Made by a program: the position numbers and the translations under genes | Notes under the pieces: model-generated | Database searches by the model: none | Told to the model about the DNA's origin: nothing | The model's input: the letters and a program-made list of their open reading frames with translations, nothing else | DNA from: Streptomyces sp. cg36 | GTDB lineage: Bacteria; Actinomycetota; Actinomycetes; Streptomycetales; Streptomycetaceae | Direction: 5' to 3' | DNA: 64,000 nucleotides | NCBI RefSeq assembly: GCF_041080675.1 | Contig: NZ_CP163520.1 | Location: 2,914,001-2,978,000 of the forward strand | Shown here: positions 1-8,660 of the stretch, in pieces | Layout: each line of letters begins with the position of its first letter | Position numbering within the stretch: the first letter of the stretch is position 1

Positions 1-9
1 CAGGGGCGG

Positions 10-40
10 GGAGCGGCCCGCACCAGGTCGGGCCCGCTCC
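10..40. terminator. Hairpin after SpoIIE phosphatase gene
   Basis: GC-rich inverted repeat (arms at 10-20 and 29-40, one bulged base, 8-base loop) lying just past the stop of the minus-strand gene that ends at 72. There is no T-run, as is common for Streptomyces terminators. Confidence 0.45.
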
Positions 41-71
41 AGGTGTGCGGCGTGCGGCGTGCGGCCTGCGG

Positions 72-2636
72 TCAGAACATGCTCAGGAGTTGCTCCTCCG
101 TCAGTTCGGCGACGGGGGTGGACTGGCCGTCGGGGAGGGCGAGTTCGAACCAGACCGTCTTGCCGCGCGGCGTCCGGCGCGAACCCCACCCGGCGCTCAG
201 CAGACCGACCAGCTGCAGCCCACGGCCGCCCTCGTCCGTGTCCCTGGCCCGCCGCCGTCTGGGCTGGACCAGACCCGCGTCCCACACCTCGCACACCAGC
301 GTGCGGTCGCGCAGCAGCCGCAGCCGCACCTCGCCCTCGCCGTACCGCAGGGCGTTGGTGACGAGCTCGCTGACCAGCAGTTCGGTGGTGTCCACCAGGT
401 CTTCCAGGTCCCAGGCCACCAGCTGGGCCCGGGCGAGCTCGCGGGCGCGGCCGACCGAGCGCGGTGAGCGGGGCAGCCGCCAGTCGCCGACGGCGTCCGT
501 GGGCAGGCCCTGGATGCGGGCCATGAGCAGGGCGATGTCGTCCTCGCCGTGGCGGGTGTCCAGGGTGTTCAGGACCTGGTCGCAGACGTCCTCCAGCTCG
601 GCCACCGGGTCGCTGATGGCCTTGCGGAAGGCCCGCAGCCCCTCCTCCAGGGGATGGTCGCGGGACTCGACGAGGCCGTCCGTGTAGAGGGCGAGCAGGG
701 CGCCCTCGGGGAGGTCGACCTCGATCTCCTCGAACGGCTCGCCGCCGACGCCCAGCGGCAGGCCGGGCGGCACGTCCAGGAACAGCGCGGGTTCACCGGG
801 CTCGACCAGGACGGGGGGCAGATGGCCGGCGTTGGCGATGGAGCAGCGCCGCGTCACCGGGTCGTACACGGCGTACACACAGGTCGCCAGGTAGACCTCG
901 GAGAGGTCGGCCTCGCGGGACTTGTGGGCGGCGCGGGAGCCGGGGCGGCCACGCCGGACGTGGCCCGCCGCGCGGTCGGGGCCGCCGGGGTCGCCGAGGC
1001 CACGGGCGATCTCGTCCAGGTGCGAGAGCACCTCGGCGGGCTCCAGGTCGAGCATGGCCAGGGTCCGTACGGCGGTGCGCAGCTCGCCCATGGCGACGGC
1101 GGCGCGCAGGCCCCGGCCCATCACGTCGCCGACGACCAGGGCGGTGCGGTGGCCGGGGAGTTCGATCACGTCGAACCAGTCGCCGCCGACCTCGGTGGCG
1201 GCGTTGCCCGGCAGATAGCGGCAGGCGATGTCCAGCCCGGCGGCCTCGGGGTCGCCGGGCGGGAGCAGGGAGCGCTGCAGTATCAGCGCGCGTTCGTGCT
1301 CCCTCCGGTACAGGCGGGCGTTGTCGATGCAGACGGCGGCGCGGGAGGCGAGTTCGGTGGCGAGGGCGCGGTCGCGCTCGCCGAAGGGTTCGCTGCCCTT
1401 GGCGCGGGAGAACTGGACCAGGCCGACGACGGTGTCGTGGGCCACCATCGGGACGGCGAGCGTGGTGTGCACCAGGCTGCCCTCGTCGCCCGGTACGGCG
1501 CGTGAGCGGCCGGTGCGCAGGGCGTCGGCGCAGGGCGAGTGGAAGGGGTAGCGGTGCACGTCCCCCACCGAGACGGACGCGGCCGGGGCGGTGGCCCCGG
1601 TGAGGGTGAGCGGCGCGTCCGCGACGGCGCTGGCGAAGGCGACGCGGCGGAGCTCGGCGCTGCCGTCGGCGCGGTTCTGGATGGCGTCGTCGCCCGCGAG
1701 CAGCGCCTGGTAGAGGTCGACGGAGGCGAGGTCGCAGAAGCCGGGGACCGCGACGTCGAGGAGTTCGCGGGCGGTGGTCTCCAGGTCGAGGGAGTTGCCG
1801 ATCCGGCTGCCGGCCTCGTTGAGGAGGGCGAGGTTGCGGCGGGCATCGGCGGCCTCGCGGGCCGCGTTGTGACGGCGGGTCACATCGATGCCGAGGCTGG
1901 CGACGCCGATCGGCCGTCCGGTGCCGCTGTGCACCCGGTAGAGGTTGATCGACCAGTGCCTGCGGGCGGGGTCGCCCGGCGCGCTGCCGACGAGCTGGAA
2001 GTCGGTGACGGCCTCGCCGGTGTCGAGGACGCGCTGGAGGGCGGCGGCCATCCGGTCGGCCTCGCCGCCCGCGAGGTAGTCGTGGACGGTGCGGCCCCGG
2101 TGCTCAGCCGGTTCCCCGCCGAAGACGGTGGCGAACCGCCGGTTGGCGCGCAGGACCGTGAGGTCGGTGCCGAACAGCAGGAACCCGAAGGGAGATTGAC
2201 CGAAAATCGCCTGCGAGGCGGCCAGGTCGGTCTCTATGCCGCGCAGTGCCCGGACATCGACGACGATACAGAGCGCACCGCGCTCCCCGGTCGCCGTCTC
2301 GCTCGGCATCACATACAGCTCGGCGAGCCCGTGCCGCCCCTCCTGCTCGGGCATGCGGAACGGTACGAGGCCGGTCCACTCCCGCCCGTCCAGGATCTCG
2401 GCGACCCGTCGGTGACCTTGGGAGCGCAGCTCAGGGGGCATGAAGGCGTCGACCGGGTCGGTTCCCACGACTTCGCGGGCGGTCAGCCCGAACTGCTCCT
2501 CGGCCCGCAGGCTCCACTGCTCGATCAGCCCGTCGGGCCCGATCGAGAACGAGGCGACCCTGATGTAGTCATAGATCGAGCCAGGCGGGCTGCTCTGCCA
2601 CACGACACCGCCAGCCGTCTCAGGTATCTCGCTCAC
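72..2636 (-). CDS. PAS-PAS-GAF-SpoIIE phosphatase with C-terminal ATPase
   Basis: Predicted cytoplasmic PP2C-type serine phosphatase of the partner-switching family, 854 residues. Two PAS-like sensor domains (about 20-130 and 138-255) are followed by a GAF domain (about 265-445), a SpoIIE catalytic domain (about 465-695, with the GGDWFD and VVGDVMGRG metal-site motifs) and a HATPase_c anti-sigma-like domain (about 715-850, with SELVTNALRYG and DEGGRGLQL). Such proteins dephosphorylate anti-anti-sigma factors, and the ATPase domain may phosphorylate them. The GTG start at 2636 has GGAGGGGA upstream. The next gene upstream on the same strand is a free-standing ATPase of the same family. The sensor ligand and the partner are unknown. 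Confidence 0.93.
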   Translation of the reverse strand: MSEIPETAGGVVWQSSPPGSIYDYIRVASFSIGPDGLIEQWSLRAEEQFGLTAREVVGTDPVDAFMPPELRSQGHRRVAEILDGREWTGLVPFRMPEQEGRHGLAELYVMPSETATGERGALCIVVDVRALRGIETDLAASQAIFGQSPFGFLLFGTDLTVLRANRRFATVFGGEPAEHRGRTVHDYLAGGEADRMAAALQRVLDTGEAVTDFQLVGSAPGDPARRHWSINLYRVHSGTGRPIGVASLGIDVTRRHNAAREAADARRNLALLNEAGSRIGNSLDLETTARELLDVAVPGFCDLASVDLYQALLAGDDAIQNRADGSAELRRVAFASAVADAPLTLTGATAPAASVSVGDVHRYPFHSPCADALRTGRSRAVPGDEGSLVHTTLAVPMVAHDTVVGLVQFSRAKGSEPFGERDRALATELASRAAVCIDNARLYRREHERALILQRSLLPPGDPEAAGLDIACRYLPGNAATEVGGDWFDVIELPGHRTALVVGDVMGRGLRAAVAMGELRTAVRTLAMLDLEPAEVLSHLDEIARGLGDPGGPDRAAGHVRRGRPGSRAAHKSREADLSEVYLATCVYAVYDPVTRRCSIANAGHLPPVLVEPGEPALFLDVPPGLPLGVGGEPFEEIEVDLPEGALLALYTDGLVESRDHPLEEGLRAFRKAISDPVAELEDVCDQVLNTLDTRHGEDDIALLMARIQGLPTDAVGDWRLPRSPRSVGRARELARAQLVAWDLEDLVDTTELLVSELVTNALRYGEGEVRLRLLRDRTLVCEVWDAGLVQPRRRRARDTDEGGRGLQLVGLLSAGWGSRRTPRGKTVWFELALPDGQSTPVAELTEEQLLSMF

Positions 2637-2804
2637 GCGACCGTCCCCTCCAGCTCACCGCACCGGACCGGCCTTGACCGCAGTATTCAGTACTACGGCC
2701 CCCACCGGCACGGCGTTCACGATCACATCCCGGTCTCGTTCTTTTCCGGCCGTCTGACGGCCCCGGGGTCCACCGGGGCTGTGATCGTCCGTCCCACCCT
2801 CCTT

Positions 2805-3215
2805 CTAACCAGGCAGGGCCAGCTCGAACCACACGGTCTTGCCCGTCCTGCCGCGCCGGGTCCCCCAGCGCCGAGCAGAACAAGCCACCAACTGGAGTCC
2901 CCGGCCGCCCTCGTCGTCCGGTCCGGCGTCCCGTTCCACCGGTTCCTGGGGCAGCGGGTCGGAGACCTCCACCAGCAGGGCGCCGGGGTCCGGGCGGACC
3001 ATCCGGACCCCGATCGGCCCCGAGGCGTACCGCAGGGAATTGGTCACGAGCTCACTGACCAGGAGCACCGCCACATCGCTGACGGCCGGGTCCAGTGCCC
3101 AGCCGCGCAGGGTGTCCCTGACGGCGTGCCGCGCGGTGCGTACGGCGTTGGCCTCTGCCGGGAAGGTCCACTCGGCACAGCCGCCAGAGGTGTCGATCAC
3201 GCCGCTCACCCGCAT
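2805..3215 (-). CDS. RsbW-like ATP-binding regulator
   Basis: Single-domain HATPase_c protein of the anti-sigma/serine kinase family, about 136 residues. It shows the N-box SELVTNSLRYA and the ATP-lid motif DDEGGRGLQL, and ends in KTVWFELALPG like the C-terminus of the neighbouring phosphatase. I chose the ATG at 3215 because the conserved part begins with a segment around IDTSGGCAEWTFPAE. The open frame continues upstream, and an in-frame ATG at 3254 is possible. In the family such proteins bind sigma or anti-anti-sigma factors. Adjacency to the SpoIIE phosphatase suggests a shared switch, but no STAS partner is encoded here. Confidence 0.85.
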   Translation of the reverse strand: MRVSGVIDTSGGCAEWTFPAEANAVRTARHAVRDTLRGWALDPAVSDVAVLLVSELVTNSLRYASGPIGVRMVRPDPGALLVEVSDPLPQEPVERDAGPDDEGGRGLQLVACSARRWGTRRGRTGKTVWFELALPG

Positions 3216-3589
3216 CCGACTCTTCGGGGGGTTTGGATGGATTAATAGCCACATACCCGATATTTGCCGCCAGCTATCCCCTGGTGGGGCACGTGGTGGC
3301 ACGAACGGCGTAGAGGCGGAAGGGGGTGATGGGGCGGGCCAGTCGGCGCCCCGGGCCGCCCACGACCACGCCATGGCCACAGCCACCGCCGCCACGGACA
3401 CGGCCACGGCCACCGGCACGGCTGAGGCGCCCTCGCGCACCGCGCCCCTCACCCGGCGGGCCGTGCCCACAACCGGGCCACGTCCACCAACGGGCCACGT
3501 CCAGCGGGCCCCCCATCCCCGGGGCCACACCCACCGCGCCCCTCACCCAGCGGACCACATCCAGCGGCTCCCGCACAGCCCCGGCCCGC
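3216..3589. other. Intergenic region with AT-rich leader and degenerate repeats
   Basis: 374 bases without a supported gene. The part next to the ATPase gene has an unusually AT-rich stretch (3240-3270), which may hold its promoter, though no clear -35 box is seen. The rest contains degenerate repeats of a GGCCACGTCCA-like word (about 3475-3565) and no plausible start with a ribosome binding site. Confidence 0.5.
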
Positions 3590-4018
3590 TCAGCGAGCGC
3601 TGTCGGTGCCGCCCGCCGTCAGGGTGTCGGCGGCCAGGATGCGGGCCGCCTCCGCGACCGCCGGACGGTCCTGGGGGAGCCAGTCGACCTGGTCCACCTC
3701 GTCCGGTGCGAGCCAGCGCAGGGCGTCGTGGTCCTCCAGGGGGCGGGGTTCGCCGGAGAGCAGCCGGGCGGTCCACACCCACAGCACGTACCCCGGCTTG
3801 AGCGGCCACTCCCCCGCGATGCGCGCGAGCGGTTCGGTCTCCACGCCCAGTTCCTCGCGCAGCTCGCGCACCAGCGCGTCCCGGGGCCGCTCGCCCGGCT
3901 CGACCTTGCCGCCGGGCAGTTCCCAGCGCCCGGCCAGCTCCGGCGGGGCGCTGCGGCGTGCGGCCAGCAGCCTGCCCCGGTCGTAGACGGCTCCGGCCAC
4001 CACCACGCGATCGTCCAT
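3590..4018 (-). CDS. Nudix (MutT-family) hydrolase
   Basis: 142-residue Nudix hydrolase, of the kind that cleaves nucleoside diphosphates linked to another moiety. A complete Nudix box (GX5EX7REUXEEXGU) starts at GGKVEPGE, about residue 37, and runs into REELGV. The start at ATG 4018 (MDDRVVVAG) gives the usual family length; the frame stays open upstream only because of GC bias. The protein resembles the 8-oxo-dGTP or CTP pyrophosphohydrolase subgroup of MutT, but the substrate cannot be read from sequence. Confidence 0.88.
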   Translation of the reverse strand: MDDRVVVAGAVYDRGRLLAARRSAPPELAGRWELPGGKVEPGERPRDALVRELREELGVETEPLARIAGEWPLKPGYVLWVWTARLLSGEPRPLEDHDALRWLAPDEVDQVDWLPQDRPAVAEAARILAADTLTAGGTDSAR

Positions 4019-4144
4019 GCGCCGGAGCGTAACCCGGCCGTGGCGGGCCCGGCCGACCGGGCGGCCACCGGGCCCGCCTCCCGCTCCTCGCCCTCGTACG
4101 CCCCGGTGCGGCGCCGTCGTCGGCACCCGGCCGGGCGCGCGCCG

Positions 4145-4321
4145 CTACTGCGCCGGCTGTGCGACGCGCTCCACCCAGTAGAGCCGGTGCCCCTGGTCGT
4201 CGAGGCTGTCGACGATCTTCTGTGCCTCGGCCCGGGTGGCGTACCTGCCGACGCGGTAGCGGTTGCCGTTGTCGTCCTGACGTATGACCTGCCAGGCAAG
4301 CACCATGCCACCGTCGTTCAT
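4145..4321 (-). CDS. Small SPOR-domain-like protein
   Basis: 58-residue ORF starting at ATG 4321 (MNDGGMVLAWQVIRQD) and ending VAQPAQ. The pattern of aromatic and basic residues (RYRVGRYATRAEAQKIVDSL, then GHRLYWVERV) matches the SPOR-like fold used for peptidoglycan or protein binding, and short stand-alone SPOR-like proteins are common in Streptomyces. There is no signal peptide or membrane segment. It lies between the Nudix and GntR genes on the same strand. Function unknown. Confidence 0.75.
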   Translation of the reverse strand: MNDGGMVLAWQVIRQDDNGNRYRVGRYATRAEAQKIVDSLDDQGHRLYWVERVAQPAQ

Positions 4322-4464
4322 TGCGCCCCTCCCGCTGTCGGCGTGCAGGTCGGCAAAGATCCCCAGGAAACCGCATTGCGCATATGCCCGAGCCTACGCC
4401 TGACCTTCACTCAGCGGATCCGCGCTTACACGAAGAGATACGGATCCGGCCACAGGAGGGCAAG

Positions 4465-4596
4465 ATGACGGGGGCGCACTCATACGAGTGCGCCCCCGTG
4501 GCAGGAGTTGACCGTGTGTCAGCCCATAGTGGTCATCTCAAAGCTGTCATCCCAAAGCTGTCACCTCGGCATCCCTACTTCACCGGCAGGTGGTAG
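4465..4596 (+). CDS. Possible 43-residue small ORF antisense to GntR 3' end
   Basis: ATG at 4465 follows a near-perfect Shine-Dalgarno (AGGAGGG, four bases away), unusual for a spurious ORF. It encodes 43 residues beginning MTGAHSYECAPVAG and overlaps the end of the convergent GntR gene. A 14-bp perfect hairpin begins immediately after the start codon. I see no homology. It may be a leader peptide, a chance match, or a side effect of the terminator. Confidence 0.25.
   Translation: MTGAHSYECAPVAGVDRVSAHSGHLKAVIPKLSPRHPYFTGRW
4468..4499. terminator. Perfect 14-bp hairpin after GntR gene
   Basis: Arms at 4468-4481 and 4486-4499 pair perfectly around a four-base loop (ATAC). It is placed to terminate the minus-strand GntR transcript before the SPOR-like gene. 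Confidence 0.65.
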
Positions 4597-5327
4597 GCGA
4601 TCCGATAGCGGTCGGCGGGAACCACGACGTCGGCCGTCTCCACCGCGCGCCCCGACGCGTAGTACGTACGCTCGATGACGAGCACCACATGGCCCGGCAC
4701 CCCGCCCAGCGCCAGCAGCTCCTCGGCGAGTCCGGGGCGGGCGCCGACCTCCTCCACCACGTTGTCCACGACGACGTCGATGGCGGCCATCCGCTCGACG
4801 ACCCCGCATCCCCCGAGCGGCCCTTCCTCCGGCAGCATCACGGGCGTGCGCCCGGTGACTTCCAGGGGCTCCCAGGAGGTGGAGAGCATCATCTGCTCGC
4901 CCGAGTCCCGGTACACGTACCGGGTGCGCATCACGCGGTCGCCGGGGTGGATGCCGAGCCGCTTGGCGATCTCGGCGGACGCCTCGTCCTGCTCGCTGCT
5001 CGACTCCCAGGTGCCCCGGGTGCCGTCCTCGGCCTGCTCCTGGCGGAACGGGCTGGCACCCCTGGCCGGCCGGAACCCGGAGCGGGCCACCCGGCGCGGC
5101 ACCGGCCGCTCCTTCACGTACGTGCCCGAACCCGAGCGGCCCTCGACCAGCCCCTCGGCCATCAGGACCTTGCGGGCCTCCAGGGCGACGGTGTCCGACA
5201 CCCCGTACTCCTCGCGGATGCGGGCCTGGGAGGGGAGGCGGGTGTGCGGCGGCAGTGAGCCACTGACGATCTTCTGCCGGAGATCGCTGGCTACGCGCAG
5301 ATAAGCCGGCTGCTCACCGAAAGTCAC
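4575..5327 (-). CDS. GntR-family (UTRA) transcriptional regulator
   Basis: 250-residue regulator with an N-terminal GntR winged helix (about 8-75: LRQKIVSGSLPP, RIREEYGVSDTVALEARKVL and GRSGSGTYV) and a C-terminal UTRA ligand-binding domain (about 100-245) ending near TADVVVPADRYR, the arrangement of the HutC/FarR subfamily. The start is GTG 5327 with GGGAG upstream. No catabolic or transport operon is adjacent, so the effector is unknown. Confidence 0.92.
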   Translation of the reverse strand: MTFGEQPAYLRVASDLRQKIVSGSLPPHTRLPSQARIREEYGVSDTVALEARKVLMAEGLVEGRSGSGTYVKERPVPRRVARSGFRPARGASPFRQEQAEDGTRGTWESSSEQDEASAEIAKRLGIHPGDRVMRTRYVYRDSGEQMMLSTSWEPLEVTGRTPVMLPEEGPLGGCGVVERMAAIDVVVDNVVEEVGARPGLAEELLALGGVPGHVVLVIERTYYASGRAVETADVVVPADRYRIAYHLPVK

Positions 5328-5730
5328 TGGCCACTCCCATCAGGTTGACAGACTGCAACAGCGTGGCAACCGTGGGTTGTGCGCCGCAAGCCAAGGCCAG
5401 GGTTTCACCCGATGTGATGACCGGCCCGTGTCCTGCGCATACCCCGGGTACGGCGGGGGAAGAATCGTCCGTACGCCCCCGCGCGCCGCCCGCACGGCCC
5501 GCACGACGCCCGGACCGCCGCCGCCCACGGTCCGCCGCCTCGGATCTACCCGGCGGGGACCTTACTGGAACCAGGCATTCCGATTCTGGCGCTGGTACTG
5601 GTACTGGCTGTGGTTCCGCTTCAGATACGGGTTGGGGCTGTCGTCGTGGTCGTGGTCGTGGTGACAGCCTCACTTCCGCCCGGGCGGGGCGAGGGGGCCT
5701 CAGACCTCCGCCCCTCGGGGCGAGGGGGCC
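5328..5730. other. Intergenic region upstream of GntR gene
   Basis: About 400 bases with no supported gene. The part next to the GntR start holds its probable promoter and the word TTGCAGTCTGTCAACC on the minus strand. A short GTGGTC/GTCGTG simple repeat lies at 5636-5665. The rest is GC-rich sequence without recognisable signals. Confidence 0.5.
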
Positions 5731-6951
5731 TCAGACCTCCGTACCGCTTCCGCTGCCGCCGTCGGTTTCCTCGCTGTCGGTGCCGCCCGACGACCCGCCG
5801 TCGGCGCCACCGCTGCTGCTGCCGCCGGAGTCGGTGGCGGGCGGGGTGGTCGCCAGGTGCAGGGCGGCCCGGGCCGCGACCTCCGTGGCCTGGCGCAGGG
5901 CGCGGTCCGCCGCGCCCGAGTGCAGGTAGAAGGCGTCCGCGTCGGCGGCCACCGCGGCCTTCGCCCACTCCTTCTGCGCCAGGTCGACCTCCTTGAGGCG
6001 GGCGTCCACCGGGTCCTGTGCGGTGCTGGGCCAGCTGCGTCCGCGCAGCCGGGTGCCCTCCTGCGTCAGCACCTCGGACACCTGCCCGGCCCACTTCTTG
6101 AACCCGTCCAGATCGTCCTCGACGCGGTCCTGGTCGGGCCCGGCCGCGAGCACCCGGTCGTAGGCGTTGGCGGCGCGCAGATAGGTCATCTGGTCGGGGT
6201 CGAGCCGGCGGGCGTCATTGCGCACGGACCCCTTCAGCTTGCCGCTCGTCGTGGCGAACGCGCAGGTCACCGAGTGGTCGCCGACCTTCCAGCTCTGCTG
6301 GCTCGGCGTGTAGTAGTACGACTCGGCCTCCACCGGCAGGGCCCAGCTGTCCATCGCGTACTCCTGCTCGACGGCCCAGCACTTCTGGTCCGCGAGCGCG
6401 GTCATCCGCTGTTCGCCGGGGAACGCGGAGCCGTCCAGCTTGAAGGAGCCGGAGACCTCGCCGTCGTGCGGTTCGGCGCAGGGGACGACGTTCACCTTGA
6501 CGACCTCGCGCTCCAGCTCGCCGCCGGGGACCACGAAGCAGTCGCCCTTGCGCAGGTCCATGGTGCTGCGCCGGCTCTTGGCGTCGTCGATGCCCTCGCG
6601 GAACCCGTCCCAGAACGCTCCGAACCCGCCGCTGACCGCCAGGACGAGCGCCAGGACCGTGGCGATCGAGGAGAGCACCACACCCGTGATCGCCATGCCC
6701 TTGCCGCGCAGCCCCTTCTTGCGGATCTGCGCGAGGGCGAAGCCGCCCAGCACCAGACCGAGTGGCGGCACACAGCAGACGATCCCCGTGACCAGCGAGG
6801 CGATCGCCAGACCACTGGTCTTGGCGGGCTCCTGGAACGGCTGCGGATACGGGTACCAGGGCTGCTGCGGCACCGGGTACGGGGGCGGCCAGCCGGGACC
6901 GTGGCCCTGGCCCGGCGGCGGCTCGGGCGCGGGCGGCGGCGGTATGTCCAC
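5731..6951 (-). CDS. DUF4190-type membrane protein with septum-formation-like C-terminal domain
   Basis: 406 residues from GTG 6951, which has GAGGAG nine bases upstream; no usable start lies closer upstream in frame. A proline-rich N-terminus (about 1-50, PPPPAPEPPPG and PYPQPF) precedes two membrane segments typical of DUF4190 (GLAIASLVTGIVCC and AITGVVLSSIATVLALVLAV), then an extracytoplasmic region with paired cysteines (KGDCFVVPGG, VVPCAEPHDGEV, DQKCW, VTCAF). The last 30 residues are Gly/Ser/Asp-rich. The C-terminal region resembles the septum formation family domain of actinobacterial surface proteins. Role unknown; it is divergent from the PLP enzyme gene. Confidence 0.85.
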   Translation of the reverse strand: MDIPPPPAPEPPPGQGHGPGWPPPYPVPQQPWYPYPQPFQEPAKTSGLAIASLVTGIVCCVPPLGLVLGGFALAQIRKKGLRGKGMAITGVVLSSIATVLALVLAVSGGFGAFWDGFREGIDDAKSRRSTMDLRKGDCFVVPGGELEREVVKVNVVPCAEPHDGEVSGSFKLDGSAFPGEQRMTALADQKCWAVEQEYAMDSWALPVEAESYYYTPSQQSWKVGDHSVTCAFATTSGKLKGSVRNDARRLDPDQMTYLRAANAYDRVLAAGPDQDRVEDDLDGFKKWAGQVSEVLTQEGTRLRGRSWPSTAQDPVDARLKEVDLAQKEWAKAAVAADADAFYLHSGAADRALRQATEVAARAALHLATTPPATDSGGSSSGGADGGSSGGTDSEETDGGSGSGTEV

Positions 6952-7152
6952 GGGTGAGGGCTCCTCGTCGAGGTCAGCGAACTGCTGCGCGAATCGTACG
7001 CGGGACCATGAGGGCCGCGACCGCCGAAGCGGATCCTTTCCCTCCGTCGATTTCCGGCATGGAGGAGCGGACCTGGTTCCCCCGTGGAGGAGGGGCTCTG
7101 GAGGGGGTGCGGAGTCGATCTTCCATGGGGACGGACGAATTAGGGTCGCCGT

Positions 7153-8370
7153 ATGACACGTGCGAACAGGCCGCATGCGGACAGGCCGCCGACGGAGAGC
7201 CCGGGTCCACAGGGCCTCGACCGCCCCGGCGCCCCCGGAACCCCGGGCGCCCCGGACTCCCACCCCTCCTACCGCTGCCCGCTGGACGGCACCCGGGTGC
7301 CCGTCGAGGCGGACGCGCCCTGGTGCTGCCCCGTCTGCCGGGGCCCCTGGGACCTGGACTTCACGGCCGGGGCGGTCCGGGCGTCGGCGCTCGCCGGACG
7401 GGTCGGCTCGCTCTGGCGCTACGCGGAGGCGCTGCCGCTCGCCGGGCCGCCGCCCGTCACCCTGGGCGAGGGCCGCACCCCGCTGGTGCCGCTCACCGAC
7501 ACCGTCACGGCCAAGCTGGACTTCCTGATGCCGACGCTGTCGTTCAAGGACCGGGGCGCGGTGCTGCTCGCCGAGCTGGCCCGGCGGCTGGCGCCCGAGC
7601 GGGTGGTCGCGGACAGCAGCGGCAACGCGGGCACCTCCGTGGCCGCCTACCTCGCCCGGGCCCAGCTGCCCTGCACGGTGTACGTGCCGGAGTCGACCTC
7701 GCCGAAGAAGGTCGAGCAGATCGCGGCGCACGGGGCCCGGGTCGAGCGGGTCCCCGGCGACCGCGAGGCCACGGCACGGGCGGCCCGGCGGGCGGCGGAC
7801 ACCCCGGGCACGTTCTACGCCTCGCACGTCTTCAACCCGTACTTCCTGCACGGCACCAAGACGTACGTGTACGAACTGTGGGAGGAGCTGGGCGGGCGGC
7901 TGCCCGAGGCGATCGTGGTGCCGGTCGGCAACGGCACCCTGCTGCTCGGCGCCGCGCTGGCCACGGCCGAGCTGTACGCCCACGGCCTGATCCCCGAGCG
8001 CCCCGCCCTGGTAGCGGTGCAGGCGGAGGCGGTGTCACCGCTGGCGCGGGCGTTCCGGGCGGGGGCGGAGGACGCGGCGGAGGTGCCCGCGGCCGAGACG
8101 CTGGCGGAGGGGATCGCGATCACCGCGCCGCCCCGGGCGCGCCAGATCCTGCGTGCGGTACGGGAGTCGGGCGGCACGTTCCTGACGGTGAACGAGGACC
8201 AGATCCGCGCGGCCCAGCTGGACCTCGCCGGACGCGGCCTGTTCGTCGAGTCGACGGCGGCGGCCTGCTGGGCAGCGGTCACCGCCACCCCACCACCCCT
8301 GACCGACCGCAGCACGGTGGTACCGCTGTGCGGGGCGGGGCTGAAGACGGGGGTGGCGGCGGGGGTGTAG
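7153..8370 (+). CDS. Threonine-synthase-like PLP-dependent enzyme
   Basis: 405-residue fold-type II PLP enzyme. A disordered N-terminus is followed by a zinc-ribbon-like CPLDG...CCPVC segment (about 43-63), then the catalytic core with the PLP lysine in LSFKDRG (about residue 134), the phosphate-binding loop DSSGNAGTS and a glycine-rich VPVGNGTLLLG. This matches the threonine synthase family, which converts O-phosphohomoserine to threonine, but cysteate or diaminopropionate-type reactions are also known in the family. No hom or thrB gene is adjacent, so I do not assign thrC. Confidence 0.87.
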   Translation: MTRANRPHADRPPTESPGPQGLDRPGAPGTPGAPDSHPSYRCPLDGTRVPVEADAPWCCPVCRGPWDLDFTAGAVRASALAGRVGSLWRYAEALPLAGPPPVTLGEGRTPLVPLTDTVTAKLDFLMPTLSFKDRGAVLLAELARRLAPERVVADSSGNAGTSVAAYLARAQLPCTVYVPESTSPKKVEQIAAHGARVERVPGDREATARAARRAADTPGTFYASHVFNPYFLHGTKTYVYELWEELGGRLPEAIVVPVGNGTLLLGAALATAELYAHGLIPERPALVAVQAEAVSPLARAFRAGAEDAAEVPAAETLAEGIAITAPPRARQILRAVRESGGTFLTVNEDQIRAAQLDLAGRGLFVESTAAACWAAVTATPPPLTDRSTVVPLCGAGLKTGVAAGV

Positions 8371-8412
8371 GGGGCGGGGGGGCTGTTCAGCTGGGTGAGG
8401 CCGTATGGGAGG

Positions 8413-8660
8413 GGGTTCGGCTCAGCCGAGCGAGGCGTGCGGGACGGGGTTCGGCTCGGCTCAGCCGGCCGGGGCGTGCGGGAACGGGGTCCGGCTCAGC
8501 CGGCCGAGGCGTACGGGACAGGGTTCGGCTCGGCCGGCCGAGGCGTACAGGAACGGGGTTCGGCTCAGCCGGCCGAGGGCGCACCGGACAGGACTCGGCG
8601 CAGCCGAGCGAGGGGTGCGGGACGGGGCTCGGCTCAGCCGGCCGGGGCGTGCGGGACGGG
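8413..8660. repeat. 34-35 bp tandem repeats, seven degenerate copies
   Basis: A GGGTTCGGCTCAGCCGGCCG-like unit recurs at about 8413, 8447, 8487, 8521, 8556, 8591 and 8626, each followed by AGGCGTRCGGGAC-like sequence. Spacing is 34-35 bases except one 40-base unit containing an internal GGCTC duplication. The last copy overlaps the 3' end of the nitrilase gene. The core is palindromic, so each unit could form a small hairpin. Confidence 0.8.

Noticed and set aside
5590..5730. Short ORFs in the GTGGTC-rich stretch upstream of the DUF4190 gene's end
   Set aside because: Trp/Tyr or Val-only runs from simple repeats, no ribosome binding site and no domain.
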